A DNA stretch of 36,632 nucleotides from SIG437 sp045576235 (lineage in GTDB: Bacteria > Bacillota > Clostridia > UBA1381 > UBA9506). The translations under genes were made by a program, and so were the position numbers. The DNA is taken from positions 1 through 36,632 of the forward strand of contig JAZNGA010000031.1 of assembly GCA_045576235.1 (NCBI GenBank). The letters run 5' to 3'. This document shows positions 15,435 to 23,751 of the stretch, one piece after another; the stretch's first letter is position 1; each line of letters starts with the position of its first letter. The notes beneath the pieces are model-generated. The model worked only from the letters and a program-made list of their open reading frames with translations. It had not been told where the DNA came from and did no database searches.

Positions 15435-16553
15435 CTATTCCTCCATAATTTGATTAATATAATTTTTTTCTTTAGGAAAGATTTTATCAAGTCTTTCTCT
15501 TGTTTTAATGTCACAATCGAGTTTGTTTAAACAAAACAATTCTTCAGCTGAAGAAAAACCAAGTATGAGCTCGGTAAATGAGCCGATATCCAATGAAACA
15601 TCATAAAATTTGCTATCGGTTTTAATAATCTTATCAGCTGTTTTTTCATATGTTCCGCAATTTTCTTCAATTAAGTCATCTGTGATTTTGAATTTTAAGT
15701 CCTCTATGTCGTGTGGGAATAAAAATTTTTCAATATCAGTTATTCGCGCCATGACTGTCGGGACTGTTTTCAGAACATTTTTTGGATTTTTAATAAGTTT
15801 TAAAAGGAGCATATCAGAGACTGTTCTGATTTTGATTTTTTTGTATGCCTTAAATTTTGAAAGAAGGCTTAAAAGAGAGAGTGCATCACTATATATAAGC
15901 TCACGCACAAAAACTTCATCATTTTTTTCAAAATAGGAAGCATATCCCGAAAAAGAATTACCGTTTTTAACAGCAAAAAAGCCTCCGCCCGAAAGCTTGT
16001 GTTCAAAAAAGATATATTTCCAATCTTGTTTTGTTCTGATAATGTAACCATTTTTATTGTGACAAAAATCACTATAAACAGAATTCAGTTTCTCAAAATC
16101 AGAAAAACAGGCACATATAACAGGAAGTGATTCTTCTGTGACGGGCAAATTATCCTGGGTTAATTCATAAACATCAAGTGTATAGCACATCCTGTATCCA
16201 AGCTTATTATAAAACTCATAGTTAAAAGGTGTTAAAAGACTTAAAGCCATATTTCTCTTTTTTTGCGTAAGCAGGCATTCTCTCATAATTTTTTTTGAGT
16301 AATTTCTTCCCCTGAACTCTTCTGCGACACTCACGCCGACAATATAAGCTGCTGAAAGGGGAGCTTTTCTCAAAAAAACAGAATATTGAATCATTTCAAG
16401 AGCAGCCACAAGCTTTTTGTCCTCTTTAATAACGAGAGCATCTTCAGATTTCCAGAAATTATCAAAATATTGTGACAAAAAAGGCTCCTGCTCATGAAAA
16501 GCATCAGCCCAAAGTTTTTTTACGGCTTCTTTATCAGTTTCATATGCCTGCAT
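15435..16553 (-). CDS. GNAT-family N-acetyltransferase, Eis-like
   Basis: Predicted acetyltransferase of 372 aa. The N-terminal GNAT domain carries the acetyl-CoA motif in YIVGVSVAEEFRGRNYSKKIM (near residues 65-85) and is followed by a second GNAT-like half (LSLLTPFNYEFYNKLGYRMCYT) and a C-terminal region that in Eis proteins is a sterol-carrier-like domain. Eis relatives acetylate amino groups of proteins or drugs, but substrates vary and none is inferred here. ATG at 16553 is preferred over the GTG directly before it. It sits between a DUF2156 gene and trmFO in a tight operon. Confidence 0.8.
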   Translation of the reverse strand: MQAYETDKEAVKKLWADAFHEQEPFLSQYFDNFWKSEDALVIKEDKKLVAALEMIQYSVFLRKAPLSAAYIVGVSVAEEFRGRNYSKKIMRECLLTQKKRNMALSLLTPFNYEFYNKLGYRMCYTLDVYELTQDNLPVTEESLPVICACFSDFEKLNSVYSDFCHNKNGYIIRTKQDWKYIFFEHKLSGGGFFAVKNGNSFSGYASYFEKNDEVFVRELIYSDALSLLSLLSKFKAYKKIKIRTVSDMLLLKLIKNPKNVLKTVPTVMARITDIEKFLFPHDIEDLKFKITDDLIEENCGTYEKTADKIIKTDSKFYDVSLDIGSFTELILGFSSAEELFCLNKLDCDIKTRERLDKIFPKEKNYINQIMEE

Positions 16554-16590
16554 CACTTCACCTCTATATTAAACCTCTCACAAATTCAAA

Positions 16591-17475
16591 CTAAGCATCC
16601 TTTAAAACTGCATTAATTTTTTCATGTAAGAAAACTGGTTTATATGATTCTTTTGTTTTTCTTAAATTTTCAATCCCCATATCTTCTTCACGGTTAATAT
16701 ATGTGAAATTTTTCCATTCTTTAGCACAGAATTCACAGTTAATTGCATTAAATGCACCTCTGAATTCAGGGAGAGCAACCTCGAAATGTATTAATGCTGT
16801 GTCATCTGAGACTGCTTCACCTATGGAAAAAGCACAGATTTTACCATCTATTTTAATCGCTCCGCCTGTTAGCTCTAATCTATCAAGGTTGTCAAGAGCT
16901 TTAAAAGTAGCGTCTTCAGAGATTTCGAGCCATTTTGTTTTTTCTTTTCCTTCAATCCATTTATAAAACACTTTTTTACATTCTTCCGCATCGCTTTGAG
17001 TCATTTTAACATATTCATATTTATAATTTTTTTTGAAAAAATTGTAATGATTTCGCTTGGCGTGAAGCTCTTTTCCGCTTAAATCAATGAGCTTTTTAGT
17101 TTCATAAATATAATCAAAGGCATTTCTGTCGGAAATATATTCAAATTTATCGGGAAATAAGGATTTAAGCTCATCAACCATAAAAGGTGATAAGTTTCTG
17201 AAAACAGGCTTTACGCCTTGTGATTTCATATATTCTAATGCTGAGAGCACGGCCTCTTTTTTGTCACCTTTCCCAACAGGGTAGCTCGCACATAATGGGC
17301 TTTTCGGATAATCATAAAAAAGCGAAAGACAATCGCTTGCTATGCCATATTTTACATATTTTTCGCCGCCCCAAAGGAAAGCTGTCGTAAAATTGTAAAC
17401 AGAATTTGTAATATTTTTAAAAAAAGGCGCAACATATATTTTAGATTGCAAATTTAAAGGCGATAAACTTATCAT
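16591..17475 (-). CDS. DUF2156 domain protein (GNAT-fold)
   Basis: 294 aa, cytoplasmic by composition. It resembles the DUF2156 family, which shares a GNAT-type fold with the C-terminal catalytic domain of phosphatidylglycerol lysyltransferases (MprF). Recognisable stretches are RNAFDYIYETKKLIDLSGKE, HAKRNHYNFFKKNY near residue 145 and the C-terminal YINREEDMGIENLRKTKESY. It has no membrane domain, so lipid aminoacylation is not implied; the substrate is unknown. ATG at 17475 lies 10 bases from AGGA and 5 bases after the aroE stop. It is directly followed by another GNAT-like gene. Confidence 0.82.
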   Translation of the reverse strand: MISLSPLNLQSKIYVAPFFKNITNSVYNFTTAFLWGGEKYVKYGIASDCLSLFYDYPKSPLCASYPVGKGDKKEAVLSALEYMKSQGVKPVFRNLSPFMVDELKSLFPDKFEYISDRNAFDYIYETKKLIDLSGKELHAKRNHYNFFKKNYKYEYVKMTQSDAEECKKVFYKWIEGKEKTKWLEISEDATFKALDNLDRLELTGGAIKIDGKICAFSIGEAVSDDTALIHFEVALPEFRGAFNAINCEFCAKEWKNFTYINREEDMGIENLRKTKESYKPVFLHEKINAVLKDA

Positions 17476-17480
17476 TTGTT

Positions 17481-18326
17481 TCACTTCCTGAATTCACTCA
17501 AAAATAATTCGTAGATTTCATTAAAAAACATATCGGAAAATTTTTTGCCGCTAAAATGCTCAAAGGCGTAAATTCCTTGGTAACACAGCATCTCAAAACC
17601 ATTTATTGTTTTTGCACCACGCTTTTTAGCTTCTTTTAAAAACAAGGTTTCCCATGGTGAATAGATAAGGTCATAGCAAACTGTGTTTTCTGTGACAATA
17701 TCAAACCTATCAAAAGGATTTTCGTTTTCAAGAGGATGCATTCCAAGCGGAGTAGTGTTTATTATAATGTCATATTTTGAATTTTGTACAAACACCCCTG
17801 AATATTCAGTGTTGCTGTTTGCCTCAATCATTTTACCAATCAGGTCTGCTTTTTCCTGAGTTCTTGCAGTTATAGTGATTTTTTTTGCGCCGTTAGTGGC
17901 TAAAGCATAAGCGACACCGCGAGCGGCTCCTCCAGCGCCGAGCATCAATATATTTTTTTCGTTTATGTCGGTTTTATTCATTTCAAGAGATTTTAAAAAA
18001 CCAATATCATCCGTGTTGTAGCCATACCATAAGTCATCTTTTTTAACAATGGTGTTAACAGCTCCAATGCATTTGGCAGCGGGAGAAACCACATCTAAAT
18101 ACTCCATGACGCTAAGCTTATGAGGAACTGTTATATTAAATCCTGATGCAATATGTTTTGCGGCTTCGAATTTCGTGCTGAATTCATCCGGTGAAGCATC
18201 AAATGCAAGATATGCAATGTCATCACCTGATTTTTCAGCTATAATGCTTTGAAGCATTGGTGACAGTGTGTGTCCGACAGGATGACCGAAAACTATAAAA
18301 AGCTTTGTTTCTGCAGTTGAATACAT
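17481..18326 (-). CDS. aroE: Shikimate dehydrogenase
   Basis: NADPH-dependent reduction of 3-dehydroshikimate to shikimate in aromatic amino acid synthesis. 281 aa. The N-terminal substrate domain has FGHPVGHTLSPMLQ (near 12-25) and the conserved GFNITVPHK with its catalytic lysine (near 60); the nucleotide-binding domain has MLGAGGAARGVAYAL (near 130) and INTTPLGMHP; the C-terminus has NGFEMLCYQG. ATG at 18326 follows GAGGTTTAAA. No other shikimate genes are adjacent; it sits in a mixed housekeeping operon. Confidence 0.95.
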   Translation of the reverse strand: MYSTAETKLFIVFGHPVGHTLSPMLQSIIAEKSGDDIAYLAFDASPDEFSTKFEAAKHIASGFNITVPHKLSVMEYLDVVSPAAKCIGAVNTIVKKDDLWYGYNTDDIGFLKSLEMNKTDINEKNILMLGAGGAARGVAYALATNGAKKITITARTQEKADLIGKMIEANSNTEYSGVFVQNSKYDIIINTTPLGMHPLENENPFDRFDIVTENTVCYDLIYSPWETLFLKEAKKRGAKTINGFEMLCYQGIYAFEHFSGKKFSDMFFNEIYELFLSEFRK

Positions 18327-18361
18327 TTTAAACCTCGCTTGTTTATATTTAAACTTGTAAC

Positions 18362-18401
18362 GAGGTTAGTCCTTGAAGCTTTCTCTTCAAGAACTAACCT
18401 C
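18362..18401 (-). other. 17-bp hairpin between the PAP2-like gene and aroE
   Basis: On the minus strand GAGGTTAGTTCTTGAAG pairs with CTTCAAGGACTAACCTC around a 6-nt loop, with one U.G pair; the plus-strand copy has a mismatch, so the structure favours the minus-strand RNA. The following bases (GTTACAAGTTTAAATA) are not a good U-tract, so it may be a partial terminator or an RNA-processing site within the operon. Confidence 0.6.
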
Positions 18402-18414
18402 ATCTTAAAACCTT

Positions 18415-18873
18415 TTAAAAAATTTCAAAAACTATGATTGCAGTTATTAAACCAACTATTGCTCCGACTAAGACTTCTATGGGAGAATGGCCAATAAGTT
18501 CTTTTAATTTTTCATCGGAAATTTCAACATCTTCGCTTTCTTCGTATGAATCAACAAGTTTATTTATAACCTTTGCCTGAATTCCTGTTGCCCTCCTCAC
18601 ACCTGATGCATCATACATAACAACAAACGATAAGACAGCACAAATTGCGAAAAGAGCAGAGGAGACACCCTCTGAATAGCCAACAGCGGTTGTCAGCGAC
18701 ACAACAAAAGATGAATGGGAACTTGGCATTCCTCCCGAACCAATAAATCTGCTCCATTCGAGGCGCTTATTCTGTATTAAAACTAAAATAACCTTTGCAG
18801 TTTGTGCAATGAACCAGCCGAGTAAAGCAGTCAATAATATTTTGTTTTCAAGAAGTTGTTCAAAAAAAATCAA
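18415..18873 (-). CDS. Divergent PAP2 family membrane protein (DUF212, YuiD-like)
   Basis: Small integral membrane protein of about 152 aa from the divergent PAP2 (acid-phosphatase-related) family. The family string SGGMPSSHSSFVVSL near residue 50 resembles the phosphatase P-S-G-H motif; hydrophobic segments lie near residues 8-28, 60-90 and 125-150. Relatives are suspected of handling polyprenyl or lipid phosphates, which would fit the neighbouring prenyl synthase, but function is unproven. ATG at 18879 almost touches the GGAGG site; TTG at 18873, 7 bases from it, is the more plausible start. Confidence 0.82.
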   Translation of the reverse strand: MIFFEQLLENKILLTALLGWFIAQTAKVILVLIQNKRLEWSRFIGSGGMPSSHSSFVVSLTTAVGYSEGVSSALFAICAVLSFVVMYDASGVRRATGIQAKVINKLVDSYEESEDVEISDEKLKELIGHSPIEVLVGAIVGLITAIIVFEIF

Positions 18874-18890
18874 GACCATTCCTCCAGTTA

Positions 18891-19769
18891 TTATTTGTCT
18901 CTGCTTAATAAGTAATTAGAAAATTCTTTCAAAAATTCAGCCTTCTCGCCATATTCAGAAATGACATCTATAGCATTCTGGGTATAATCCTCGAGCATTT
19001 TCTTTGCCTGTTCAATTCCGTAAAGAGTGACAAATGTGGTTTTATTATTTGTTTTGTCGCTTCCGATTGGCTTACCTAAAAGCTCCTCATTTCCTTCAAC
19101 ATCTAAAATGTCATCTTTAATCTGGAAAGCAATTCCAAGATATCTCGTGAATGATTCAATTTTAAGAATATCTTCTTTTGATGCACCGCCAACAAGAGCA
19201 CCAATTTTTCCGGCAGCCATAATCAAAGCTCCTGTTTTGTGAAGATGCATGGTCATTAATGTGACTGAGTCGATGCTTTTTCCTTCGGATTCCATATCAA
19301 TAACCTGTCCGCCGATCATACCTTCTGTTCCGGCTGCTTCACTTAAAATTTTAAGTGCATCAACAGTTATGTTAGGTAAAAGTTCGGAATTGTTCAAAGC
19401 AACATCAAAAGCACGAGTGAGTAATCCGTCGCCTGCTAAAAGAGCCAATGCCTCTCCGTAAACGACATGATTCGTTGGCTTTCCGCGTCTTAAATCATCA
19501 TTATCCATACATGGCAGGTCATCATGAATTAATGAATATGTGTGAATCATCTCCAAGGCACATGCAAAAGGCATAACTTCCTCGCCACCGCCAAAGAGCT
19601 CACAACAGCTTAACGTCAAAACAGGACGAATTCTTTTTCCTCCTGACATCAAGCTATATTTCATTGCTTCATAAATCGCCTTTTGGTGATTATCGTTTTC
19701 TGTGAAATATTTAGTTAAATATTGCTCCGAGAGATTAATCTTTTTTTCAAATTCAAATAAAAAATCCAT
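18891..19769 (-). CDS. ispA: Polyprenyl synthetase (farnesyl/geranyl diphosphate synthase)
   Basis: Condenses isopentenyl diphosphate with allylic diphosphates to make farnesyl (or geranylgeranyl) diphosphate for undecaprenyl phosphate and other isoprenoids. 292 aa, as for IspA. The first aspartate-rich motif is in HDDLPCMDNDDLRRG (near 83) with the short-chain-type insertion; the second is FQIKDDILDVEG (near 222); GGKRIRP near 44 binds IPP. Short-chain specificity is inferred from these motifs and the xseB neighbour. ATG at 19769 follows AAGGAGAAGATA. It is 23 bases downstream of xseB. dxs, often next, is absent. Confidence 0.93.
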   Translation of the reverse strand: MDFLFEFEKKINLSEQYLTKYFTENDNHQKAIYEAMKYSLMSGGKRIRPVLTLSCCELFGGGEEVMPFACALEMIHTYSLIHDDLPCMDNDDLRRGKPTNHVVYGEALALLAGDGLLTRAFDVALNNSELLPNITVDALKILSEAAGTEGMIGGQVIDMESEGKSIDSVTLMTMHLHKTGALIMAAGKIGALVGGASKEDILKIESFTRYLGIAFQIKDDILDVEGNEELLGKPIGSDKTNNKTTFVTLYGIEQAKKMLEDYTQNAIDVISEYGEKAEFLKEFSNYLLSRDK

Positions 19770-19792
19770 TATCTTCTCCTTGTCAAACGGGA

Positions 19793-20017
19793 TTAGTCCT
19801 CAGGATTATCAAAAATTTCTTCCTTAGGTTCAGTCTCAGCGGTCAGCTTTGTAACCTTCTGCTCAGCCTTATCCAAAGCTTCACGAAGCTCCTTTGAAAG
19901 CACTATCCCTTTTTCAAAAAGCTCTAAAGCATCAGAAAGGTCAGCGCTGCCGTCTTCAAGTTTTTTTATAATATTTTCTAAGTCTTGCATTGATGTTTCA
20001 AATTTTTGTTCTTGCAT
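19793..20017 (-). CDS. xseB: Exodeoxyribonuclease VII small subunit
   Basis: Small coiled-coil subunit that joins XseA to form exonuclease VII, which degrades single-stranded DNA. 74 aa, normal length; family strings FETSMQDLENIIKKLEDG and LSDALELFEKGI fill the N-terminal half and the rest is charged helix. The start is ATG at 20017, 7 bases from AGGAG; a GTG at 20035 would give six more residues but lies before that site. It heads the eight-gene minus-strand operon ending with pcrA. xseA, usually directly upstream, is absent here: the neighbour is a divergent unrelated gene. Confidence 0.92.
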   Translation of the reverse strand: MQEQKFETSMQDLENIIKKLEDGSADLSDALELFEKGIVLSKELREALDKAEQKVTKLTAETEPKEEIFDNPED

Positions 20018-20197
20018 AAAGTTGCTCCTGTTCACACAGTTTTTTTTTGAACTTAAAAATTATTTATATAAATATAAAAATACTCATTGATTTTATCATA
20101 TTTATGTCATTTTGTCAATAAAAAAAGATAAACTTGTCACCTGACATAGATTTTTTGCACAAAAATTTTATGTGTATAATAAATAGTTTTAAAAGAC

Positions 20198-20226
20198 TTG
20201 ACAATACATTTAAAAAATTATAATAT
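20198..20226 (+). promoter_or_regulatory. SigA promoter of the 581-aa orphan gene
   Basis: TTGACA (20198-20203), 17 bp, TAATAT (20221-20226); a perfect TATAAT at 20219-20224 offers an alternative with 15-bp spacing. About 45 bases before the start codon. Confidence 0.75.
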
Positions 20227-20270
20227 GGCATTAGTTGTTTGACCATATTAATAATGAGGAGAGGGTAATT

Positions 20271-22016
20271 ATGAAATTTTTTCATGTTTACAATGAGGAT
20301 TGTTTCAAAGGACTTGAAAAAAACGGATTGATTAATAAGGATACGGGCTTTAAAATTCAGCATTGTTTTGCCGTTCCTTTTGAGAGAAAGTTCAATGAAA
20401 TTGCGGCTAAAGGAGGCAAACTCCATTCTATCATAAAAAATGAAAAGATTCCCTTTTATGTTGACAGAATTGCTGGTGGAATAACATATCATAAATATGA
20501 TTTTGATAAAGATCTGATTAATGAATATATAGACATTTTGGGTGATTGGTTTCTTGGATTCCAGCTTCATGAAAGTGGCTCTAACAGAAGATGTTCAGAT
20601 TGGCAAAGAATTCTTCGCGTTATGGAAGGTAGTCACGGACCATATGATTTAGAAAAACTTTCATCTCAGCTTAATCGTTCGTTTGCTGTTATGCCTGATG
20701 GAACACAGCTGTTTGCCTTATCTCAGGATTCACCTGAAGTTTATGCAAATATGCGTTATGTAGAAACACATAAAGAATATATCGAGGAGATGCGAGACCT
20801 CTTCCGCCGCAGAATGAGTGAGGTCGAAAACAGAATTCTTCCGTGTGACAGCTATTATCTTGCAACTAAAATTCAGGATGAGGTCGGAATGAAGACATTT
20901 ATGCCTGAAGTAGGAGCGCAGATTCCATCAATGAGACTAGAGGTTGCTCTTGCCCGTGGAGTTGCTAAAGCAAGCAAAAAAACATGGGGTACATATTATG
21001 AATGTTGGATGGCTGCGGTGAGCGACAGTGGAACGGTTGAGTGCAGTATGCCATGCTTTAATCTTGATCCTGTAAATGAATGGTATCTGACTCAGGAGAC
21101 ACACTCTGACGACTTTACATCCTTCGGCGAAAATGGTGGAAGCTCGAGACATCTTCAAAACAGAATTTGCTATTATTCTCTCATGGCAGGTGCAGATTAT
21201 ATGGGTGAGGAATGGGGCCTTAACTGCAGTTACACAGATATGGAAGATTTCAACTTGTCAGAATATGGTCTTTTAAAGAAAAAGTTTATAAATTCAGCTC
21301 TGAATTTAAGAGGAGTTAAGGCGAAAGTTCCATTTGCTGTTGTTCTGCCTAAAGAGTTCGGTTGCATAGAAATTTTTGGTCTTAACGATTTTGACGGGAT
21401 TTTTCCTGAATATTCAGGAGAATATTTAAAATGTAAATTGAGTGGTGATGATGAGAAGCGCTATCGCCACATTAACGAAATAATTAAACTCTTATTTAAG
21501 AGAACTGATGTAATCGGAAACGAAGGACATGTTATAACAAATTCGAAGCTTCCTGATGTTTTTGATATTATTTATGATGATTCGTCAGATGAGGCATTTA
21601 GGCAATATGACTATCTGATTGATGCAACTCAAACTTGCGATTTTGCTGCTGCAAATAAAGATAAAGGATATAGAATTTTAGACTCAGATGATTTAGATAA
21701 GCTTGAAGAAACACTAAAGAAACTTATCATTGAAACGATGCCGTGTTATGTTGATGATTTATGCTGGCTTGTTTCAGAAGATGAAAATGGAGCAGAATAT
21801 TTATCAATTTTTAATAATGAAGGAAATGAAAGAACAATACAAAAAGGAAATGTAATTGATAAAAAAGCCGATAAAATGGTTAAAGCTACATTTAAAAAAC
21901 CTGCAAGCATTGAAATCATCGCCCAGGGAACAACCTCAATTGAAATTGAAAGAATTGACGAATGTAATTTTAATATTTTTGTTCCATCTGCAAGCTTTGC
22001 AGTTTTAAAATTTTAA
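20271..22016 (+). CDS. Protein of unknown function, possibly a glycoside-hydrolase-like fold
   Basis: 581 aa, no signal peptide and no membrane segment, so cytoplasmic. I do not recognise the family with confidence. The first ~350 residues look like an enzyme barrel, with Trp/Tyr/Glu-rich strings such as GDWFLGFQLHESGSNRR, KTWGTYYECWMA and MAGADYMGEEWGLNCS that resemble sugar-hydrolase active-site loops. The last ~230 residues hold a Rossmann-like stretch (YDYLIDATQTCDF) and a beta-rich end (SIEIIAQGTTSIEIERI), a layout like beta-galactosidase-type enzymes with a trimerisation-like and a C-terminal domain. ATG at 20271 follows GAGGAGAGGG; an upstream in-frame ATG at 20235 has no such site. 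Monocistronic, with a strong promoter and terminator. Substrate and activity are not inferable. Confidence 0.75.
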   Translation: MKFFHVYNEDCFKGLEKNGLINKDTGFKIQHCFAVPFERKFNEIAAKGGKLHSIIKNEKIPFYVDRIAGGITYHKYDFDKDLINEYIDILGDWFLGFQLHESGSNRRCSDWQRILRVMEGSHGPYDLEKLSSQLNRSFAVMPDGTQLFALSQDSPEVYANMRYVETHKEYIEEMRDLFRRRMSEVENRILPCDSYYLATKIQDEVGMKTFMPEVGAQIPSMRLEVALARGVAKASKKTWGTYYECWMAAVSDSGTVECSMPCFNLDPVNEWYLTQETHSDDFTSFGENGGSSRHLQNRICYYSLMAGADYMGEEWGLNCSYTDMEDFNLSEYGLLKKKFINSALNLRGVKAKVPFAVVLPKEFGCIEIFGLNDFDGIFPEYSGEYLKCKLSGDDEKRYRHINEIIKLLFKRTDVIGNEGHVITNSKLPDVFDIIYDDSSDEAFRQYDYLIDATQTCDFAAANKDKGYRILDSDDLDKLEETLKKLIIETMPCYVDDLCWLVSEDENGAEYLSIFNNEGNERTIQKGNVIDKKADKMVKATFKKPASIEIIAQGTTSIEIERIDECNFNIFVPSASFAVLKF

Positions 22017-22044
22017 TAAACAACTTAAAGTAATATATTCGTTC

Positions 22045-22098
22045 ATAAGAGTTTTTGTCGAAAAGTTTTTTGATTTCGACAAAAACTCTTATATTTTT
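22045..22098 (+). terminator. Terminator of the 581-aa orphan gene
   Basis: A perfect 19-bp stem (22045-22063 with 22074-22092), 10-nt loop, then ATTTTT. It separates the orphan gene from the spoIIA promoter. Confidence 0.88.
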
Positions 22099-22100
22099 AC

Positions 22101-22130
22101 GAAGGATTGGCAATAATATAAACAGAATAA
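22101..22130 (+). promoter_or_regulatory. Sigma-H-type promoter of the spoIIA operon
   Basis: GAAGGATTG (22101-22109), a 12-bp spacer and ACAGAATAA (22122-22130) match the sigma-H pattern RnAGGAwWW-N12-RnnGAATww at every defined position but one. The spoIIA operon of Bacillus is transcribed by sigma-H with Spo0A, so the place fits. No clear Spo0A box (TGTCGAA) was identified nearby. Confidence 0.65.
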
Positions 22131-22167
22131 TATATGGAATATTATGTAAACGAAGGAGGTTTATGTT

Positions 22168-22503
22168 TTGCAAGTAAATTTAAACATGAACAAAGATACT
22201 TTAATAGCAAAAATGATAGGTGAGCTTGACCATCATAGTGCTAATGAGGTGAGAGAAAAGCTGGAAAAATACATAATCAACAAATCAGCTAAAAATCTCA
22301 TTTTTGATTTTAGCAATTTGACCTTTATGGATAGCTCGGGAATAGGTATGATTATCGGCAGATTTAAGCTGATTTCTGCAATGGGCGGAAAAGTTCATAT
22401 TGTTTGCCAAAACAAACAAATTGAAAAGCTGATTAAAATGTCAGGCCTAAAAAAGATTATCAATGTTTATTTCGATGTTGAAGAAGCAATAGAAAGCTTA
22501 TAG
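22168..22503 (+). CDS. spoIIAA: Anti-sigma F factor antagonist SpoIIAA
   Basis: STAS-domain protein, 111 aa, that in its unphosphorylated form releases sigma F from SpoIIAB in the forespore. Family strings are IGELDHHSANEVREKLEKYI and the phosphorylation-site segment FMDSSGIGMIIGRF, whose serine (near residue 58) is the SpoIIAB target. The start is TTG at 22168, 8 bases from GGAGG; the ATG at 22163 runs into a stop after four codons. First gene of spoIIAA-spoIIAB-sigF, expressed from the sigma-H-like promoter upstream. Confidence 0.95.
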   Translation: MQVNLNMNKDTLIAKMIGELDHHSANEVREKLEKYIINKSAKNLIFDFSNLTFMDSSGIGMIIGRFKLISAMGGKVHIVCQNKQIEKLIKMSGLKKIINVYFDVEEAIESL

Positions 22504-22514
22504 GAGGATAAAAA

Positions 22515-22955
22515 ATGAAGACAGATAACAGAATGAAATTGGAGTTTTTAAGTCTTTCATCAAATGAAAGCTTTGCCCGGGCAGCTGTTGCTGCGTTCGT
22601 GTCTCAGCTTGACCCAACTGTTGAGGAAATTGCCGATATTAAAACTGCGCTATCTGAAGCTGTTACCAATGCTATTATTCATGGATATGGTGATAAAATC
22701 GGAATAGTAAAAATTGAATGTGAAATCAAAGGGAACACAGTTTGGTTAACGATTGAGGACAGCGGAAAAGGAATTGCTGATAAGGAAAAGGTAAGAGAAC
22801 CATTCTACACGGAAAGTGATGGTGATGAACGCTCAGGGATGGGATTTACTGTGATGGAAACATTTATGGACACGCTTGAAATCTTCTCCGAAATCGGAGT
22901 CGGAACAAAATTAGTGATGACAAAAGAATTTAACGATATCAGGGAGCAGATTTGA
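22515..22955 (+). CDS. spoIIAB: Anti-sigma F factor and serine kinase SpoIIAB
   Basis: Binds and silences sigma F and phosphorylates SpoIIAA. 146 aa with the GHKL (Bergerat) ATPase fold: N box EAVTNAIIHGYG near residue 50, G1 box EDSGKGI near 85 and the ATP-lid segment ERSGMGFTVMETF near 110. ATG at 22515 follows GGAGGATAAAA, 11 bases after the spoIIAA stop. Confidence 0.95.
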   Translation: MKTDNRMKLEFLSLSSNESFARAAVAAFVSQLDPTVEEIADIKTALSEAVTNAIIHGYGDKIGIVKIECEIKGNTVWLTIEDSGKGIADKEKVREPFYTESDGDERSGMGFTVMETFMDTLEIFSEIGVGTKLVMTKEFNDIREQI

Positions 22956-22965
22956 GGTAATTGCA

Positions 22966-23688
22966 ATGTGTGATAAGCAGCAAAATACATATATTCTTTT
23001 AAAAAAATCATCTGATGGTGATTTGAAGGCAAGAGAACAGGTAATAGAAGATAATATGGGGCTTGTATATAGTGTTGCAAGGAAATTTATGAACAGAGGA
23101 GTAGAATTTGATGATTTGGTTCAGCTTGGGTCAATCGGATTAATTAATGCAGTGAAAAAATATGACGAATCTTTTGAGGTCAAATTTTCTACATATGCAG
23201 TTCCACTGATTATGGGTGAGATTAAGCGTTTTCTGCGTGATGACGGACCTGTTAAGGTTTCAAGAAGCTATCGTGTTTTAAGTGGAAAGGCTTTAACTTT
23301 CCGAGAAAAATTTATGTCTGAATATGGTAGAGAGCCGACAATTAATGAGATAGCAGAAAATTTAAAAGTTGAACGAGAGGAAATAGCAACAGCGCTTGAT
23401 GCCACTCAAATTCCTGAATCAATTTATAAAACTGTTGACGACACAAATAAAACTAATTTGCTTGATAAAATATGTGTCGGGGTAGACCAGGAGGAAAAAA
23501 TCATTGATAAAATAACTATAGCAGAGCTTTTAAAATCACTTTTACCAAGAGAAAGAAAAATAATCCTGTTAAGATATTTTAAAGATAAAAAACAAGCGGA
23601 AATTGCAAAAACGCTTGGAATATCACAAGTTCAGGTATCAAGGCTTGAAAAGCAAATTTTAAATAAAATAAGAGAAATGATTTCATAA
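22966..23688 (+). CDS. sigF: RNA polymerase sigma factor SigF (SpoIIAC)
   Basis: First compartment-specific sporulation sigma factor, active in the forespore. 240 aa with region 2 (DNMGLVYSVARKFMNRGVEFDDLVQLGSIGL, shown here only as the family's typical core around residues 28-58), region 3 (SEYGREPTINEIAENLKVE) and region 4 with its helix-turn-helix (KKQAEIAKTLGISQVQVSRLE) at the end. ATG at 22966 follows TTGAGGTAATTGC, 10 bases after spoIIAB. The operon ends at the hairpin directly downstream; spoVA genes do not follow. Confidence 0.94.
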   Translation: MCDKQQNTYILLKKSSDGDLKAREQVIEDNMGLVYSVARKFMNRGVEFDDLVQLGSIGLINAVKKYDESFEVKFSTYAVPLIMGEIKRFLRDDGPVKVSRSYRVLSGKALTFREKFMSEYGREPTINEIAENLKVEREEIATALDATQIPESIYKTVDDTNKTNLLDKICVGVDQEEKIIDKITIAELLKSLLPRERKIILLRYFKDKKQAEIAKTLGISQVQVSRLEKQILNKIREMIS

Positions 23689-23691
23689 AAT

Positions 23692-23722
23692 AAGGAATTC
23701 GCCAAATGGCGAATTCCTTTCT
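23692..23722. terminator. Terminator of the spoIIA operon (and of ftsX)
   Basis: AAGGAATTCGCC (23692-23703) pairs with GGCGAATTCCTT (23708-23719) around AAAT. The T-tract is short (TTTC), so termination may be partial. It lies between converging sigF and ftsX. Confidence 0.7.
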
Positions 23723-23751
23723 AAAGATTCCAGTTGCTAAAACTATGCTAA

